64,000 nt of DNA from Pikeienuella litoralis (GTDB lineage Bacteria; Pseudomonadota; Alphaproteobacteria; Rhodobacterales; Rhodobacteraceae). Location of the stretch: positions 310,001-374,000 of the forward strand of contig NZ_JBBHER010000003.1 of assembly GCF_037646705.1 (NCBI RefSeq), written 5' to 3'. A model generated the notes under the pieces. It ran no database searches. It was not told the origin of the DNA and worked only from the letters and a program-made list of their open reading frames with translations. Made by a program: the position numbers and the translations under genes. Below are positions 51,774-60,490 of the stretch, one piece after another (the stretch's first letter is position 1; the number at the start of each line of letters is the position of its first letter).

Positions 51774-54554
51774 ATGAGTGACGAAATCAGATTCACCCTC
51801 AATGGCGAGCCGGCGGTCGCGGCGCCCGGGCAGTCGATCTGGGATGTCGCGAAGAATATGGGAACGCGCATCCCCCATCTTTGCCATCTGGATGAGCCCG
51901 GCTACCGCGCGGACGGCAATTGCCGGGCCTGCATGGTGGAGATCGAGGGAGAGCGGGTGCTCGCCGCGTCCTGCATTCGCCCGCCGACGGAGGGGATGGT
52001 GGTCCGCACCGACGGCGAACGGGCGACAAAGGCCCGCGCGATGGTGATGGAGCTTCTTCTCGCGGATCAGCCCGAGCGCGAGATCGCGCATGATCGCTCC
52101 TCCCATCTCTGGGACATGGCGGAAGCGACGGGCGTCTCCGGGAGCCGCTTTCCGGCGCTGGAGCCGGACCGCGTCCCGCTTCTCGATGACAGCCATGTCG
52201 CGATGCGCGTCAATCTTGACGCCTGCATTCATTGCAATCTCTGCGTCCGGGCCTGCCGCGAAGTGCAGGTGAACGACGTCATCGGCATGGCTAGGCGCGG
52301 CCACGACTCGCAAATCGTCTTCGACATGATGGACCCTATGGGCGCCTCCACCTGTGTCGGCTGCGGCGAATGTGTGCAGGCCTGCCCGACCGGGGCGCTT
52401 CTGCCGGCGACGGTGGTCGATGAAAACGGCCTCGGCGACAGTCGCGACTATGACCGCGAGGTGCGCTCCGTCTGCCCGTATTGCGGCGTCGGATGCCAGA
52501 TATCCTTCAAGATCAAGAATGACCGGATCAAATATGTCGATGGCGTGGACGGCCCTTCGAACGAGAACCGGCTCTGCGTGAAGGGGCGCTTCGGCTTCGA
52601 CTATGTCGATCATCCTCACCGTCTGACCAAGCCGCTGATCCGGCGCGAAGACGCGCCGGCGAAGGGGTTGAATGTCGATCCCGAGACCCCGTTCACCCAT
52701 TTTCGCGAAGCGACATGGGAAGAGGCTCTGGATATCGCCGCCAACGGGTTGGCGCGGCTCCGCGATGAGCGCGGAGGCGAGAGCGTGGCCGGCTTCGGCT
52801 CCGCCAAATGCTCGAACGAGGAGGCCTATCTCTTCCAGAAGCTGATCCGCACCGGCTTCGGGCACAACAATGTCGATCACTGCACGCGGCTCTGCCACGC
52901 GTCCTCCGTCGCCGCGTTGATGGAGAATATCGGCTCGGGCGCCGTCACCGCGACCTTCAACGAGATTGAAAACGCCGATGTCGCCATCGTCATCGGCGCC
53001 AACCCGATCGAGAACCATCCTGTCGCCGCGACCTATTTCAAGCAGTTCGCGAAAAGGGGCGGCAAGCTGATCGTGATGGATCCCCGCGCGCAGGGGCTCA
53101 GGCGCCACGCCAGCCACATGCTGCAATTCCGCCCCGGCTCCGATGTCGCGATGCTGAACGCGATCTGCCATGCGATCGTCGACGAAGGGCTCGTCGACCG
53201 GCAATATATCGAGGCCTACACCGAGAATTTCGAGGCGATGAAGACGCATCTCGAAGGCTTCAGCCCGGAGAAGATGGCGCCGCTCTGCGGGATCGACGCC
53301 GAGACGCTTCGGGATGTCGCCCGCACATTCGCCGGCTCGAAGGCGGCGATGATCTTCTGGGGCATGGGCGTCAGCCAGCATGTCCATGGCACCGACAATT
53401 CGCGCTGTCTGATCAGCCTCGCGCTGATGACCGGCCAGATCGGGCGGCCGGGAACCGGGCTGCATCCGCTCCGGGGGCAGAACAACGTGCAGGGCGCCTC
53501 CGACGCCGGCCTGATTCCGATGTTCCTGCCCGATTATCAGGCGGTCGGCGATGACGGCGTGCGTTCGCTCTTCACCGGCATCTGGGAGACCGGGAACTGG
53601 AACCCGAAGCCGGGCCTCACCGTCGTCGAGATCATGGACGCGATCCATGCGGGCCAGATCGGCGGGATGTATATCGTCGGCGAAAACCCGGCGATGTCGG
53701 ACCCGGACGTGGAGCATGCGCGCGCGGCGCTCGCGAAGCTGGAGCATCTGGTCGTGCAGGATATTTTCCTGACCGAGACCGCGAATTACGCCGATGTGAT
53801 CCTGCCGGCGGCGGCGTGGCCGGAAAAGATCGGCACCGTCACCAACACCAACCGGCAGGTGCAGATGGGCCGGCCGGCGGTCGCGTCTCCGGGTGAGGCG
53901 CGGGAGGATTGGCGGATCACGGTCGACCTCGCGCGCCGCCTCGGCCTCGATTGGACCTACGCGCATCCCTCCGAGGTTTTCGCGGAGATGAAGCGCGGCA
54001 TGAAATCGCTGGACAACATCACCTGGGAGCGGCTGGAGGCGGAAAATTCGGTGATCTACCCGTCGCTCTCGCCGGAGGACCCGGGGCAGGCGGTGGTGTT
54101 CGGGGATGGATTCCCGCGGGCGGGCGGGCGGGCGCGCTTCGCTCCGGCCGAGGTGACGCCGCCGGCGGAGATCCCGGACGCGGACTATCCGATGATCCTG
54201 ACCACGGGCCGACAGCTGGAGCATTGGCACACCGGCGCGATGACCCGCCGCGCGAGCGTGCTCGACGCGGTGGAGCCGGAGGCGAACGCCTCGCTCCACC
54301 CGCGCACGCTCCGCGCGCTCGGCGTCGCGCCGGGCGGAATGATCGAGGTGGCGACGCGCCGCGGCGCGATCCGCATCATGGCGCGGGCGGATCGGGCGGT
54401 GGCCGAGGACATGGTCTTCATCCCCTTCGCCTTCGTCGAGGCGGCGGCCAATATCCTGACCAATCCGCAGCTCGATCCGTTCGGCAAGATCCCGGAGTTC
54501 AAGTTTGCGGCCTGCCGCGTGGCCAAGGCCGGAGAGGCGGTCGCGGCGGAGTGA
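51774..54554 (+). CDS. Formate dehydrogenase alpha subunit (molybdenum bis-MGD)
   Basis: 926 residues from the ATG at 51774 (GGAGG eight bases upstream). Cofactor ligands in order: a [2Fe-2S] domain (C37, C50, C53, C67), two [4Fe-4S] ferredoxin motifs (C151/154/157/161 and C194/197/200/204), a [4Fe-4S] next to molybdenum (C234/237/241/268), and C374-H375 in HCTRLCHASS, the Mo-binding cysteine and catalytic histidine. It would oxidise formate to CO2, or a related Mo reaction. The His-Cys3 cluster motif seen in NuoG-like relatives is not visible between the first two domains. No beta/gamma subunit (NADH module) or fdhD lies beside it, so its electron acceptor is unknown. Confidence 0.9.
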   Translation: MSDEIRFTLNGEPAVAAPGQSIWDVAKNMGTRIPHLCHLDEPGYRADGNCRACMVEIEGERVLAASCIRPPTEGMVVRTDGERATKARAMVMELLLADQPEREIAHDRSSHLWDMAEATGVSGSRFPALEPDRVPLLDDSHVAMRVNLDACIHCNLCVRACREVQVNDVIGMARRGHDSQIVFDMMDPMGASTCVGCGECVQACPTGALLPATVVDENGLGDSRDYDREVRSVCPYCGVGCQISFKIKNDRIKYVDGVDGPSNENRLCVKGRFGFDYVDHPHRLTKPLIRREDAPAKGLNVDPETPFTHFREATWEEALDIAANGLARLRDERGGESVAGFGSAKCSNEEAYLFQKLIRTGFGHNNVDHCTRLCHASSVAALMENIGSGAVTATFNEIENADVAIVIGANPIENHPVAATYFKQFAKRGGKLIVMDPRAQGLRRHASHMLQFRPGSDVAMLNAICHAIVDEGLVDRQYIEAYTENFEAMKTHLEGFSPEKMAPLCGIDAETLRDVARTFAGSKAAMIFWGMGVSQHVHGTDNSRCLISLALMTGQIGRPGTGLHPLRGQNNVQGASDAGLIPMFLPDYQAVGDDGVRSLFTGIWETGNWNPKPGLTVVEIMDAIHAGQIGGMYIVGENPAMSDPDVEHARAALAKLEHLVVQDIFLTETANYADVILPAAAWPEKIGTVTNTNRQVQMGRPAVASPGEAREDWRITVDLARRLGLDWTYAHPSEVFAEMKRGMKSLDNITWERLEAENSVIYPSLSPEDPGQAVVFGDGFPRAGGRARFAPAEVTPPAEIPDADYPMILTTGRQLEHWHTGAMTRRASVLDAVEPEANASLHPRTLRALGVAPGGMIEVATRRGAIRIMARADRAVAEDMVFIPFAFVEAAANILTNPQLDPFGKIPEFKFAACRVAKAGEAVAAE

Positions 54555-54656
54555 CGATTTCGGCTTTGGGCCCCCGGCGCCATAGGCTATGATTCGCGCG
54601 AGGGGCGCCGCCATTTTCCGGCTGTCGGACAAGGGGCGCATGGACAAGGGGCCGAA

Positions 54657-55232
54657 ATGTTCAGGAATTTATTTCGCACCGGCGGCTGGAGCGTCGCCGG
54701 GCTCTTCGCCGCGCTGGTGCTGACGATATCCGCGCCGACGCCCGCCACGGCGGACGACGCTGCGGCGGCCGCGCTTCGGCAGGAGTCCGCCGCCGCGCTT
54801 GCGCATCTCGTCGCCCAGAACCCCTCCGCCGCCGCGGTGAACGAGAAGGCGGTCGCGGTGCTGGTCTTTCCGCGTATCCTGAAGGCCGGGCTGATGATCG
54901 GCGGCTCCGGCGGCAATGGAACCCTCTTTCGCGGGAAGGAGGCCGTCGGCTATTATTCCTCCCTCGCCGTCTCCTATGGATTTCAGGCCGGCGCGCAGAC
55001 ATTCGGCTACGCGCTTTTCTTCATGAACGAAGACGCCGTGACGTATATGGACCGGAATGACGGCTGGGAGATCGGCGCGGGGCCGAGCGTCGTCGTGCTC
55101 GAAACCGGGGCCGGCAAAAAATTCTCGTCCTCGATGCTCGGCAAGGACATCTACGCCGTGATCTTCGACCAGTCGGGGCTGATGGCCGGCGTCGGCGTCG
55201 AGGGCTCGAAGATCACCCAATATACGCCGTAG
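54657..55232 (+). CDS. YSC84-like lipid-binding domain protein, exported
   Basis: 191 residues with an N-terminal signal peptide (basic MFRNLFRTGGW, hydrophobic core, cleavage near ATA-DD). The mature part has the YSC84/SYLF pattern: AVNEKAVAVLVFPRILKAGLMIGGSGGNG, YYSSLAVSYGFQAGAQTFGYALFFM and a terminal MLGKDIYAVIFDQSGLMAGVGVEGSKITQY. In eukaryotes this domain binds phosphoinositides; the bacterial role is unknown. AAGGGG precedes the start. Confidence 0.88.
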   Translation: MFRNLFRTGGWSVAGLFAALVLTISAPTPATADDAAAAALRQESAAALAHLVAQNPSAAAVNEKAVAVLVFPRILKAGLMIGGSGGNGTLFRGKEAVGYYSSLAVSYGFQAGAQTFGYALFFMNEDAVTYMDRNDGWEIGAGPSVVVLETGAGKKFSSSMLGKDIYAVIFDQSGLMAGVGVEGSKITQYTP

Positions 55233-55238
55233 CGCGGG

Positions 55239-55895
55239 TCAGAGCGTCACCCGGACCCATGCGCCGTCCGCCGGGCTTCGCCAGGCGAGCGCGACCGCGC
55301 GGAGCGCGAGCTCCGGCGCGGCGGCGAGCGCGGGTCCAGTCGCGTAGATCGGGTCGCCGATGATCGGGTGGCCGATCTCCGCCATATGCACGCGGAGCTG
55401 ATGGCTGCGCCCGGTCAGCGGGCGGAGGCGGACCAGCGTCGTCTCTCGGCGACGCTCCAGCACCTCCCATTCGGTGACCGCTTCGCGGCCATGCTGATGG
55501 CAGACCATCTGCCGGGGGCGGTTCGGCCAGTCCGCGCGGAGCGGGAGCGAGATGACGCCGCAAGCTTCATCCGGCGCGCCCCAGATCTCGGCGAGATAGG
55601 CCTTCTTCACGATCCGCTTCTCGAACTGCCCGGAGATGATCCTCTGCGCGCGCCGGTTCCGCGCGAGCAGAATCAGCCCCGAGGTCGCGAGGTCCAGCCG
55701 GTGAACCATCAGCGCCTCCGGAAACGCCGCCTTTGCGCGGGCTTCGACGCAATCGGCGAGATCCGGGCTCTTGCCGGGCACCGAAAGCAGCCCGGCGGGC
55801 TTGTCGACCACGATCGCGTCTTCGTCGAGATGGGCGATGGAGAGATAGGGATGACGCGGCGGCCGGTAGACGAGCGGCGGCGGCTTTCGGCTCAC
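55239..55895 (-). CDS. RluA-family pseudouridine synthase
   Basis: 218 residues, a short RluA-type enzyme without an S4 domain. The catalytic aspartate is D68 in HRLDLATSG; DKPAGLLSVPGK near the N-terminus and LTGRSHQLRVHMAEIGHPIIGDPIY are further signatures. RluA isomerises uridines in 23S rRNA and some tRNAs; which sites this one modifies is not certain. Start overlaps the stop of trhO (ATGA), so both RNA-modification enzymes are translated together. Confidence 0.93.
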   Translation of the reverse strand: MSRKPPPLVYRPPRHPYLSIAHLDEDAIVVDKPAGLLSVPGKSPDLADCVEARAKAAFPEALMVHRLDLATSGLILLARNRRAQRIISGQFEKRIVKKAYLAEIWGAPDEACGVISLPLRADWPNRPRQMVCHQHGREAVTEWEVLERRRETTLVRLRPLTGRSHQLRVHMAEIGHPIIGDPIYATGPALAAAPELALRAVALAWRSPADGAWVRVTL

Positions 55896-56800
55896 TCCCG
55901 CCGACCCAGATGAGACTCTCCGCGCGCCCTGGCGAGCCGGATCTGCCGTTCTCGCTCGGCGAAGCGCGCCCTGTCCGCGTCGCTTCGCTCATCGGCGCAG
56001 GCGGGGCAGCTTATGCCGGGCCGGTATGAGGGCGACGCCTGATCGGCCGGCGCGACGGGCCGCCGGCAGGCGTGGCAGAGGACATGGGCGCCCGGCTGCA
56101 GGCCGGGCCCGACCGCCACGCGGCCGTCGAAGACGAAACACTCTCCCTCCCAGCGGCTTTCCGCGGCGGGAATCTCCTCAAGATATCTCAGGATGCCGCC
56201 ATCGAGATGGAAGATTTCATCGAGCCCCTGGCCGAGGAGCCACGAGGTCGCCTTCTCGCAGCGGATGCCGCCGGTGCAATACATCGCTATGGTCTTGCCG
56301 CGAAGCCGGTCCGCGTTCTGCGCCCACCAGAGCGGAAAATCGGTGAAGCTGTCGGTCTCCGGATCTATCGCGCCGGGGAATTTGCCGATCCCGGTCTCAT
56401 AGGTGTTGCGGGTGTCGATGACGGCGACATCGGCGCGCGCGATCAGCGCGTCCCAGTCGGCCGGCGCGACGCGCGCGCCCACCCGCGCCGCAGGGTCGAC
56501 GCCCGGCCGCCCGAGCGTGACGATCTCCTTTTTCAGCCGAACCTTGAGTCGGAGGAACGGCTGCGCGCGCGCGGAGCTTTCCCTGCATGCGAGATCGCCG
56601 CAGCCGGGCAGCGCGCGGACATGAGCCAGCGCGGCGGCGACCCTGTCCGGCGCCCCGGCGACGGCGCCGTTGATCCCTTCCGGCGCGAGCAGGATCGTGC
56701 CGCGAACATCGCTGGCGCGGCAGGCCGCCTCGAGCGGCCCTTTCAGCGCGGCGGGGTCGGTGAATGGCGTGAAGCGGTAGAATGCGGCGACGGTGAGCAT
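55892..56800 (-). CDS. trhO: tRNA uridine(34) hydroxylase TrhO (rhodanese-like)
   Basis: 302 residues: an N-terminal acylphosphatase-like domain (AAFYRFTPFTDP, GTILLAPEGINGAVAG) and a rhodanese domain with active-site C175 and C181 in MYCTGGIRCEK, then a C-terminal Cys-rich tail (CHACRRPV, CPAC) that may bind zinc. TrhO catalyses O2-dependent formation of 5-hydroxyuridine at the tRNA wobble position. Pairs with the RluA-type gene in a two-gene operon. Confidence 0.93.
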   Translation of the reverse strand: MLTVAAFYRFTPFTDPAALKGPLEAACRASDVRGTILLAPEGINGAVAGAPDRVAAALAHVRALPGCGDLACRESSARAQPFLRLKVRLKKEIVTLGRPGVDPAARVGARVAPADWDALIARADVAVIDTRNTYETGIGKFPGAIDPETDSFTDFPLWWAQNADRLRGKTIAMYCTGGIRCEKATSWLLGQGLDEIFHLDGGILRYLEEIPAAESRWEGECFVFDGRVAVGPGLQPGAHVLCHACRRPVAPADQASPSYRPGISCPACADERSDADRARFAERERQIRLARARGESHLGRRE

Positions 56801-56890
56801 CCGGGCTCATTACACCGCGCTCCCGGCTCGCGCCAGCGATGAGGGGATGCTATCGGATCCATGGCCGGGATGCGGGCGCGGGGGGACTCC

Positions 56891-57631
56891 ATGGAGAATA
56901 TCGTCTATCTCGCGCCGGCGATCTTCCTGCTGGCGGGAACGGTGAAGGGCGCGATCGGCATCGGACTGCCGACCACCGTGATCGCGATCCTGAGCCAGTT
57001 TGTCGACCCTCGGCTCGCCGTCGCGCTCGGGCTGGTCCCGGTGGTGTTCGCCAATTGCTGGCAGGCCTACCGTGAGAGGAAATGGAAGGTCACGCTGCTC
57101 AGGTTCTGGCCGTTCGCGCTGACGCTTTCGGTCGTCATCTATCTCGGCAGCGGCCTCGCGGCGGGCTCTTCGAAAGAGACGATCCTGCTGGTCACGGGCG
57201 CCGGCATCGCCGTTTTCGCGGCGTCGAGCCTGATCCGCCGGCCGCCGGCCATGCCGCCCGGCTGGGAGTTTCCGGCGCAGGTCTTCGCCGGGGCGGCCTC
57301 GGGCGTCATGGGCGGGTTCACCGGCCTCTGGGCGGCGCCGATGATCATCCTTCTCCTGTCGCTCAGGCTCGACAAATCCGAATTCGTCGGCGCGACAGGG
57401 GTGCTTCTGTTCCTCGGCGGCCTGCCGCTTTTCGCCGGATACGCCGTCAACGGGTTGATCACGAAAGACATCTTCTTCCTGTCTCTGGCGCTCTGCATCC
57501 CGACATATCTCGGCTTCGCGCTCGGCGAGCGCGTTCGGCGGCGGATGGATTCGCGCCGGTTTCAGAAGGCGCTGCTGATTTTTTTCCTCCTGATCGGGCT
57601 CAACATGGTCCGGCAGGCGCTGTCGGGTTGA
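56891..57631 (+). CDS. TauE/SafE-family sulfite exporter-like membrane protein
   Basis: About 246 residues with eight predicted membrane helices. Family repeats are visible: LLAGTVKGAIGIGLPTTVIAIL in the first half and FAGAASGVMGGFTGLWAAPMI in the second. The ATG at 56891 follows GGGGGA; an in-frame ATG at 56861 would add ten residues. Family members export sulfite, sulfoacetate or other small anions; substrate unknown. Divergent from trhO. Confidence 0.9.
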   Translation: MENIVYLAPAIFLLAGTVKGAIGIGLPTTVIAILSQFVDPRLAVALGLVPVVFANCWQAYRERKWKVTLLRFWPFALTLSVVIYLGSGLAAGSSKETILLVTGAGIAVFAASSLIRRPPAMPPGWEFPAQVFAGAASGVMGGFTGLWAAPMIILLLSLRLDKSEFVGATGVLLFLGGLPLFAGYAVNGLITKDIFFLSLALCIPTYLGFALGERVRRRMDSRRFQKALLIFFLLIGLNMVRQALSG

Positions 57632-57650
57632 CCGCCGGCGCGGCGGTCGC

Positions 57651-57950
57651 TCACCGCTGGGCCAGCGTATCCATCTTTCGCGCCAGCTCCAGATCGAGCC
57701 GGGTCAGCCCGTTCGCGTCATGGGTGGTCAGCGTCACCTCGACGGTTCCGTACACATTCGTCCATTCGGGATGATGGTCCATCTTCTCCGCCTCGAGCGC
57801 GACCGCGCTCATCCAGCTCCAGGCGTTGATGAAATTCTTGAAACGAAAGGTTTTCTTCAGCGCGTCGCGCTCCGGGATATGCGCCCAGGAGGCGGCCTTG
57901 AGCGCTGGGAGCGCGGCGTCCCTCGCACCCGCGGCGAGTCGTTCAGCCAT
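57651..57950 (-). CDS. phhB: Pterin-4a-carbinolamine dehydratase
   Basis: 99 residues. The catalytic motif is AEKMDHHPEWTNVYGTVEV, with the two histidines and the W of the family; F-R-FKNFINAWSWMSAVALEAEKM is the preceding helix. It regenerates the tetrahydrobiopterin-type cofactor after aromatic amino acid hydroxylation. No phenylalanine hydroxylase gene is nearby. Last gene of a four-gene overlapping minus-strand operon (8-base overlap with the gene upstream). Confidence 0.94.
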   Translation of the reverse strand: MAERLAAGARDAALPALKAASWAHIPERDALKKTFRFKNFINAWSWMSAVALEAEKMDHHPEWTNVYGTVEVTLTTHDANGLTRLDLELARKMDTLAQR

Positions 57951-59130
57951 CGTCTTGTCCTTTTCTGTAGGGGCCGCGGCTTTTCAGGTATTCGATCTCT
58001 TCGTCCACCGCGGCGCGTTCACGCTCCAGATGGTTGGCGACGGCGCGGCGAAAGCGTGGCTCGGTGATGTGATGGAGCGAGTAAGTGGGGCAGGGCAGAT
58101 AGCCGCGCGCAAGCTTGTGCGCGCCCTGCGCCCCGGCCTCCACCCGACTCAGCCCCAGTTCCAGCGCCGCGTCGATGGCCTGATAATAGCACGTTTCGAA
58201 ATGCAGGAACGGGTGCTGCTCGGTGCAGCCCCAATACCGGCCGAACAGCGTCTCCCGGCCGATGAAGTTGAGCGCGCCGGCGATCCAGTCTCCATCCCGC
58301 TCGCAGAGGATGAGAAGCGCGTCGCGCCGGAGGCGTTCCTGCGCGATGTCGAAGAAGGCGCGGGTGAGATAGGGCGCGCCCCATTTCCGCGCGCCGGTGT
58401 CCTGATAGAAGCGCCAGAACGCCGCCCAATGTTCGGGGCGGATATCGTCTCCGGTCAGCCGGTGGATGCGGACGCCGCCCGCCGCCGCCGCGGCGCGCTC
58501 CCTTTTCAGATTCTTGCGCTTGCGGCTGGAAAGGTCGGCGAGAAAATCGTCGAAGGTCGCGTAACCGCGGCTTTCCCAATGAAATTGCTGATCCTCTCTC
58601 TGGAGGAGCCCGATCTCGCCGCCGAGACGCCATTCGTCTTCGGTGCAGAAGGTGATGTGAAACGAGGAGAGGCCGTTCGCCTCCGCCAGCTGGATCGCGC
58701 CCTGAGCGAGCGCGATTTCGGCGCCGGCGGGCGCGCCCTGCGGCGTGAGGAGGCGCCGGCCCGTCGCGGGGGTGAAGGGGACGGCGGCCTGCAATTTGGG
58801 ATAATACGCGCCGCCGGCGTGCTCGAACGCATGCGCCCAGGTGTGGTCGAACACGTATTCGCCCTGGCTGTGGCTTTTCGCGTAGAGCGGCATGACGCCG
58901 GCCAGCCGGCCATCGGCGGCGCGCGCCGAGAGGTGCAGCGGCCGCCAGCCGGCGCGGGCCGAGACGCTGCGGCTGTCCTCGAGCGCGAGAAGAAACCGAT
59001 GGGTCGTGAACGGGTCCGTCGGCCGGCCGCCATCGGCGGCTTCCGGGCAGGCGCACTGGTCCCACTCGCCGGCGGGGATGTCGGCGATCTTCTGGTGGGT
59101 CTCGATCGTAAAGACAGCCTCGTCGCTCAC
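57943..59130 (-). CDS. GNAT-like family protein, COG3146/DUF482 type
   Basis: 395 residues from the GTG at 59130, which overlaps the preceding stop as GTGA; a longer frame to 59208 is unlikely. Sequence features are NPFTTHRFL-like DPFTTHRFLLALEDS, the central SHSQGEYVFDHTWAHAFEHAGGAYYPKLQ, and C-terminal FETCYYQAIDAALELGLSRVEAGAQGAHKLARGYLP. This family is annotated as acetyltransferase-like or peptidoglycan-related (FemAB fold); its true activity is not established. Confidence 0.85.
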   Translation of the reverse strand: MSDEAVFTIETHQKIADIPAGEWDQCACPEAADGGRPTDPFTTHRFLLALEDSRSVSARAGWRPLHLSARAADGRLAGVMPLYAKSHSQGEYVFDHTWAHAFEHAGGAYYPKLQAAVPFTPATGRRLLTPQGAPAGAEIALAQGAIQLAEANGLSSFHITFCTEDEWRLGGEIGLLQREDQQFHWESRGYATFDDFLADLSSRKRKNLKRERAAAAAGGVRIHRLTGDDIRPEHWAAFWRFYQDTGARKWGAPYLTRAFFDIAQERLRRDALLILCERDGDWIAGALNFIGRETLFGRYWGCTEQHPFLHFETCYYQAIDAALELGLSRVEAGAQGAHKLARGYLPCPTYSLHHITEPRFRRAVANHLERERAAVDEEIEYLKSRGPYRKGQDDG

Positions 59131-59897
59131 GCGGGGTAACCCTCGAAGGTGATGTTGTCGGCGATTGCGCGCGCGCGCGTCTCCGCCGCCTTCGTGCGGA
59201 TGGTCCACGCCAGAACCGCGCGCCCCGAAGCCTTCACCGCGGCGACCTCGGGGCTCCCGAGTTCGTCATGCTGATGAGAGATGAAGCCGCAGCCAAGCTC
59301 GTCAAGGTCGTCGAGGCGGGCGAGGGCGCGGCGCCTGGTCGGCGGCAGGGAGGCCCAATGCGCGCCGCTGAAGGCGCAGGTCGTTCGCCCTCGCGGAATA
59401 TCGGGCGCGGCGTCCCGGCACATGGCGACCGAATGGGGGTTGAAGGACATGAGAGCCGCCGGCCCGGAATAGCCGCGGAGCAGCGCCGCCGCCCGCCGCT
59501 CGAGCCGCCCGTCGACCGGGGCCAACGCGCGGCTCTGGTCCTTCACCTCGATCAGGAGCGGCGCTCGCCCGGCGACGAGAGCGAGGATCTCTTCCAGCGT
59601 CGGTATGGTCTCGTCGGCGCCGAGCAGCGTCAATCCGCCGAGCGCCGACGCGGTTCTCGCGCCGACCGGCCCCGGCGCCCCGGTGAGGCGCGCGAGGTCG
59701 TCGTCGTGAAACACCATCGCCTCGCCATCGGCGGAAAGCTGAAGGTCCAGCTCCACGCCGTACCCCGCCTCAACGGCGGCGAGGATCGCGGCGCGGGAGT
59801 TCTCGATCACCCCCGCCGCCCGGTCATGGAGCCCGCGATGCGCGAGGGGGGACGCCAGAAACTCCGCCCCGAGTTCGGGCCAGGCGCCCGCGCTCAT
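59127..59897 (-). CDS. Glycerophosphodiester phosphodiesterase family protein
   Basis: 256 residues. The GDPD fold signature is ASPLAHRGLH with the catalytic histidine, ENSRAAILAAVEAGYGVELDLQLSADGEAMVFHDDDLARLTG with metal-binding E-x-D and the second histidine, and LLIEVKDQ. These enzymes hydrolyse glycerophosphodiesters to glycerol-3-phosphate plus an alcohol. No signal peptide, so cytoplasmic. It overlaps both neighbours by four bases. Confidence 0.93.
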   Translation of the reverse strand: MSAGAWPELGAEFLASPLAHRGLHDRAAGVIENSRAAILAAVEAGYGVELDLQLSADGEAMVFHDDDLARLTGAPGPVGARTASALGGLTLLGADETIPTLEEILALVAGRAPLLIEVKDQSRALAPVDGRLERRAAALLRGYSGPAALMSFNPHSVAMCRDAAPDIPRGRTTCAFSGAHWASLPPTRRRALARLDDLDELGCGFISHQHDELGSPEVAAVKASGRAVLAWTIRTKAAETRARAIADNITFEGYPA

Positions 59898-60358
59898 GCG
59901 ATCTCGATGATCGCTTCGATCTCGACCGCGACGCCAAAGGGCAGGTTGCCCATGCCGACGGCGGAGCGCGCATGGCGGCCCTTGTCGCCGAACACCTCGA
60001 CCAGCAGGTCGGAGCAGCCGTTCACCACTTTCGGATGATCGGGAAAATCCGGAGCCGAATTGACGAACCCGGTCAGTTTGACCACCCGCGCCACACGGTC
60101 GAGATCGCCGCCGCAGGCCGCCTTCATCTGGGAGATGAGGCTGATTCCGCAGGTCCGCGCGGCCGCGGCGCCTTCCTCGGCGGTCATGGTCTCGCCCAGT
60201 TTTCCGATGATGAGCGCGCCGTCCTTGCTGGAGACCTGGCCCGAGATGAAGACGAGATTTCCGGACCGCACGGTGGGGACGTAATTCGCCGCAGGCGCCG
60301 GCGCGTCCGCGATCTTGATTCCAAGCTCGGCGAGGCGCGCGTCGATCTGACCAGTCAT
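59894..60358 (-). CDS. RidA/YjgF-family protein (long type)
   Basis: 154 residues, longer than classical RidA (about 128) and of the COG0251 subgroup with ELGIKIADAPAPAANYVPTVRSGNLVFISGQV at its start and SAVGMGNLPFGVAVEIEAIIEI at its end. The usual RidA active-site arginine is replaced in context by HARSAVGMG, so catalysis may differ. The ATG at 60358 follows AAAGGA. First gene of the RidA-GDPD-GNAT-PhhB operon. Confidence 0.9.
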   Translation of the reverse strand: MTGQIDARLAELGIKIADAPAPAANYVPTVRSGNLVFISGQVSSKDGALIIGKLGETMTAEEGAAAARTCGISLISQMKAACGGDLDRVARVVKLTGFVNSAPDFPDHPKVVNGCSDLLVEVFGDKGRHARSAVGMGNLPFGVAVEIEAIIEIA

Positions 60359-60490
60359 GAAGTGTCCTTTCATCTGAGAGATTCGTCCGCCGGACCATGC
60401 AACGCCGGCGCGGCCCGGGGAAGCCCGAATGGCGCCTGATCGTGGTTTGGGCTATATAAGTATACGCTGACGACTTCAGGAGTGATGATC

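Noticed and set aside
51741..54647. Long minus-strand frame opposite the formate dehydrogenase gene
   Set aside because: Mirror of a clear plus-strand enzyme with all cofactor motifs.
59898..60398. Upstream extension of the glycerophosphodiesterase frame
   Set aside because: It lies over the RidA gene in another frame and is Arg-rich; the ATG at 59897 overlapping the RidA stop is the natural start.
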